Made by a program: the position numbers and the translations under genes. A stretch of 8,343 nucleotides of DNA from Neisseriaceae bacterium (GTDB taxonomy: Bacteria; Pseudomonadota; Gammaproteobacteria; Burkholderiales; Neisseriaceae). The notes below the pieces were generated by a model. It was not told where the DNA came from and made no database searches. It worked only from the letters and a program-made list of their open reading frames with translations. How positions within the stretch are numbered: position 1 is the stretch's first letter; every line of letters begins with the position of its first letter. Where the stretch lies: the NCBI GenBank assembly GCA_017989485.1, contig JAGNPU010000061.1:1-8343 (forward strand), in the 5' to 3' direction. Positions 6,341 to 8,343 of this stretch are shown one piece after another.

Positions 6341-7546
6341 ATGAAAGACGCTTTCATTTGTGACGCGGTACGCACGCCCATAGGCCGCTATGGTGGCAGT
6401 TTGGCGACGGTACGGGCCGACGATTTAGGGGCCTTGCCATTGCAGGCCTTAATGACGCGAAACCCACGAGTGGACTGGCAGCAGGTCGACGACATCGTGT
6501 ATGGCTGCGCCAACCAGGCCGGAGAAGACAACCGTAACGTGGCGCGGATGGCTGGGCTGTTGGCGGGCTTGCCGATTGAGGTGCCCGGCACCACGCTCAA
6601 CCGCCTGTGCGGTTCGGGCATGGACGCGGTTGGCTTTGCGGCGCGCGCCATCAAGTCGGGTGAAACCCATTTGATGCTGGCCGGCGGCGTGGAAAGCATG
6701 TCGCGCGCCCCGTTTGTCATGGCCAAGGCCGACAGTGCTTGGTCACGCCATGCGTCCATTTACGACACCACCATCGGCTGGCGCTTCCCTAATCCGAAGC
6801 TGCATGCGCTGTATGAAACCCACAGCATGCCGGAAACCGCCGACAACGTGGCGGCAGACTTTCACATTGAGCGTGAGGCCCAGGATTTATTCGCTCTGCG
6901 CTCACAGCAAAAGTGGGCCAAGGCGCAGGCCGCAGGACGTTTTGCCGATGAGTTGATCAGCGTCACCGTGGCGCGTAAACGTTTAGAGCCCTTGGTGTTT
7001 GACGTCGATGAGCAGCCGCGTCCAGAGAGCAGTTTGGCCAAGTTGGCCACGCTCAAGGGCATTAATGGCGCCAAGCTCAGCGTCACCGCGGGCAATGCCT
7101 CGGGCGTGAACGATGGTGCGTGTGCCTTGTTGTTGGCGTCTGAACAAGCGGTTCAGCAGCATGGCTTAACGCCTAAGGCGCGCGTGCTGGGCATGGCCAC
7201 TTCAGGCGTGCTGCCGCGCATCATGGGCTATGCGCCGGTGTCGGCGGTGCAAAAAGTCTTGGCCCAAACCGGCCTCAGCCTAGGGCAAATGGACGTGATC
7301 GAGCTGAATGAGGCGTTTGCCGCCCAAGGCTTGGCCGTGACCCGTTCTTTGGGCTTGGCCGACGACGACGTCCGCATTAACCCTAATGGGGGCGCCATTG
7401 CCATGGGCCACCCTCTGGGCATGAGCGGTGCACGCTTGGTGACCACGGCGACCTATCAGCTGGCCCGCAGTGGCGGCCGCTATGCACTGTGCACGATGTG
7501 CATCGGCGTGGGGCAAGGCATTGCCATGATTATTGAGCGGGTTTAA
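6341..7546 (+). CDS. paaJ: PaaJ, 3-oxoadipyl-CoA / 3-oxo-5,6-dehydrosuberyl-CoA thiolase
   Basis: This 401-residue thiolase has exactly the length of E. coli PaaJ. In the pathway it acts twice: on 3-oxo-5,6-dehydrosuberyl-CoA, releasing acetyl-CoA, and at the end on 3-oxoadipyl-CoA, giving acetyl-CoA and succinyl-CoA. The nucleophile Cys90 lies in NRLCGSGMDA (87-96). Other catalytic motifs are NEAFAAQ (323-329), His357 in GHPLGMSGAR (356-365) and Cys387 in CTMCIGVGQG (384-393). The N-terminus ICDAVRTPIGRYGG and the CANQAGEDNRNVARM region (56-70) are typical of the PaaJ/PcaF group. PcaF of the beta-ketoadipate pathway is nearly indistinguishable by motif, so the paa context decides the name. 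The start at 6341 is preferred on ribosome-site spacing. paaF follows after 10 nt. Confidence 0.93.
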   Translation: MKDAFICDAVRTPIGRYGGSLATVRADDLGALPLQALMTRNPRVDWQQVDDIVYGCANQAGEDNRNVARMAGLLAGLPIEVPGTTLNRLCGSGMDAVGFAARAIKSGETHLMLAGGVESMSRAPFVMAKADSAWSRHASIYDTTIGWRFPNPKLHALYETHSMPETADNVAADFHIEREAQDLFALRSQQKWAKAQAAGRFADELISVTVARKRLEPLVFDVDEQPRPESSLAKLATLKGINGAKLSVTAGNASGVNDGACALLLASEQAVQQHGLTPKARVLGMATSGVLPRIMGYAPVSAVQKVLAQTGLSLGQMDVIELNEAFAAQGLAVTRSLGLADDDVRINPNGGAIAMGHPLGMSGARLVTTATYQLARSGGRYALCTMCIGVGQGIAMIIERV

Positions 7547-7551
7547 GGAGG
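7545..7551 (+). promoter_or_regulatory. Ribosome-binding site of paaF, overlapping the paaJ stop
   Basis: AAGGAGG is a near-ideal Shine-Dalgarno sequence. Its first two bases are the end of the paaJ TAA stop, and it stands 5 nt before the ATG at 7557. It rules out the TTG at 7533 as start. The stop-fused arrangement is the same as at the paaN-paaG junction. Confidence 0.88.
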
Positions 7552-7556
7552 CAGAC

Positions 7557-8342
7557 ATGAACACAGATTCAGCAGCCGTGGTGTTAAGCCACGTCGACGG
7601 CAATGTGGGGGTGATACAAATCAACCGGCCTGACGTCATGAACGCCCTCAACGAGGACGTCATGATCGGCATTGCGGCGGCGGTGCAGGCGTTTGAAGCG
7701 GATGACGGCATCGGGGCCATGGTGCTGTGCGGCCACGCCAAAGCCTTTGCGGCCGGGGCCGACATTGGCGCCATGCGTGACTTTGATTACGCCAGCGTGT
7801 TGGCGCAAGACTTTACCAAGGCCAACTGGGACACCCTTCGCACCGCACGCAAGCCCATAGTCGCCGCCGTGTCAGGTTTTGCCCTCGGTGGTGGTTGTGA
7901 GCTGGCCATGTTGTGCGATCTGGTGTATGCCGCCGATACGGCCAAGTTTGGCCAGCCAGAAATCAAGTTGGGCACCATGCCCGGTGCCGGCGGCACTCAG
8001 CGCCTAAGCCGCGCCATCGGCAAAGCCAAGGCCATGGACATGGCCTTGACGGGGCGGATGCTCAGCGCCCGTGAGGCGGAACAGGCCGGCCTGGTGGCAC
8101 GGGTGTTCCCATCGGCGTATTTGCTCAGCGAAACCCTGGCTTTGGCTCAGGCCATTGCCGAGCAGTCGCGGCCGGTAAGCAGAATGATTAAGGAAGCCAT
8201 CAATCAAGCCTATGAATCGCCGCTCCAGGCCGGCCTGCTGTTTGAACGGCGCTTGTTCCATGCCACCTTTGCGCTGGCAGACCAAAAGGAAGGCATGACG
8301 GCCTTTGTTGAAAAACGTAAGCCTAAGTTTAGCCATCGCTAA
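7557..8342 (+). CDS. paaF: PaaF, 2,3-dehydroadipyl-CoA hydratase
   Basis: This crotonase-family enoyl-CoA hydratase of 261 residues adds water to 2,3-dehydroadipyl-CoA, giving the 3-hydroxyadipyl-CoA oxidised by PaaH. Motifs are INRPDVMNALN (22-32), the oxyanion/CoA loop AFAAGADI (63-70), GFALGGGCELAMLCD (107-121) and FGQPEIKLGTMPGAGGTQRL (131-150). Both catalytic glutamates of true hydratases are present, Glu115 and Glu135, with the canonical spacing of 20. This distinguishes it from PaaG, which lacks both. The C-terminus QAGLLFERRLF and GMTAFVEKRKPKF matches the PaaF/short-chain hydratase pattern, and E. coli PaaF is 255. A generic enoyl-CoA hydratase is the alternative, but the operon context favours PaaF. 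Only one base remains after the stop, so continuation of the operon cannot be judged. Confidence 0.92.
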   Translation: MNTDSAAVVLSHVDGNVGVIQINRPDVMNALNEDVMIGIAAAVQAFEADDGIGAMVLCGHAKAFAAGADIGAMRDFDYASVLAQDFTKANWDTLRTARKPIVAAVSGFALGGGCELAMLCDLVYAADTAKFGQPEIKLGTMPGAGGTQRLSRAIGKAKAMDMALTGRMLSAREAEQAGLVARVFPSAYLLSETLALAQAIAEQSRPVSRMIKEAINQAYESPLQAGLLFERRLFHATFALADQKEGMTAFVEKRKPKFSHR

Positions 8343-8343
8343 G

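Overview
This window holds most of a bacterial phenylacetate (phenylacetyl-CoA) degradation operon. Seven complete genes lie on the + strand in the order paaN-paaG-paaH-paaI-paaK-paaJ-paaF. All seven identifications rest on family motifs read directly from the translations. The coding DNA is GC-rich, the upstream leader is very AT-rich, and starts are preceded by strong AAGGAG-type ribosome sites. PaaN is the single-domain aldehyde dehydrogenase type, not the fused PaaZ type. Together with the PaaH and PaaK sequences this suggests a proteobacterium, most plausibly a betaproteobacterium such as an Alcaligenaceae-like member of Burkholderiales. The taxonomic guess is an inference and is weak.

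Layout: bases 1-129 may hold the 5' end of an unidentified divergent gene on the - strand. Bases 130-471 are a non-coding leader; bases 121-420 are about 25% G+C by hand count, against about 51% for bases 1-120. The leader carries inverted repeats and candidate promoters. paaN to paaI (472-4943) are packed with gaps of 9 and 1 nt and then an 8-nt overlap. paaK, paaJ and paaF follow with gaps of 44, 36 and 10 nt. The last stop codon ends one base before the window edge, so the operon may continue downstream. No terminator is visible.

How the genes work together: PaaK activates phenylacetate to phenylacetyl-CoA. The PaaABCE epoxidase, not in this window, makes the ring 1,2-epoxide. PaaG isomerises the epoxide to the seven-membered oxepin. 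The oxepin ring is opened by hydrolysis, and PaaN should oxidise the resulting semialdehyde. PaaJ, PaaG, PaaF, PaaH and PaaJ again then complete beta-oxidation to acetyl-CoA and succinyl-CoA. PaaI is a thioesterase thought to free CoA from dead-end thioesters. Missing here are paaABCDE, a MaoC-like oxepin-CoA hydrolase, and a recognisable regulator (PaaX or PaaR).

I found no previously undescribed system. The points most worth a second look are the unfused PaaN without its hydrolase partner, the dyad-rich AT leader, and the possible divergent gene at the left edge. For five of the genes (paaN, paaG, paaH, paaI, paaJ, and likewise paaF) the longest open frame overshoots the likely start, and the starts given here follow the ribosome-binding sites.
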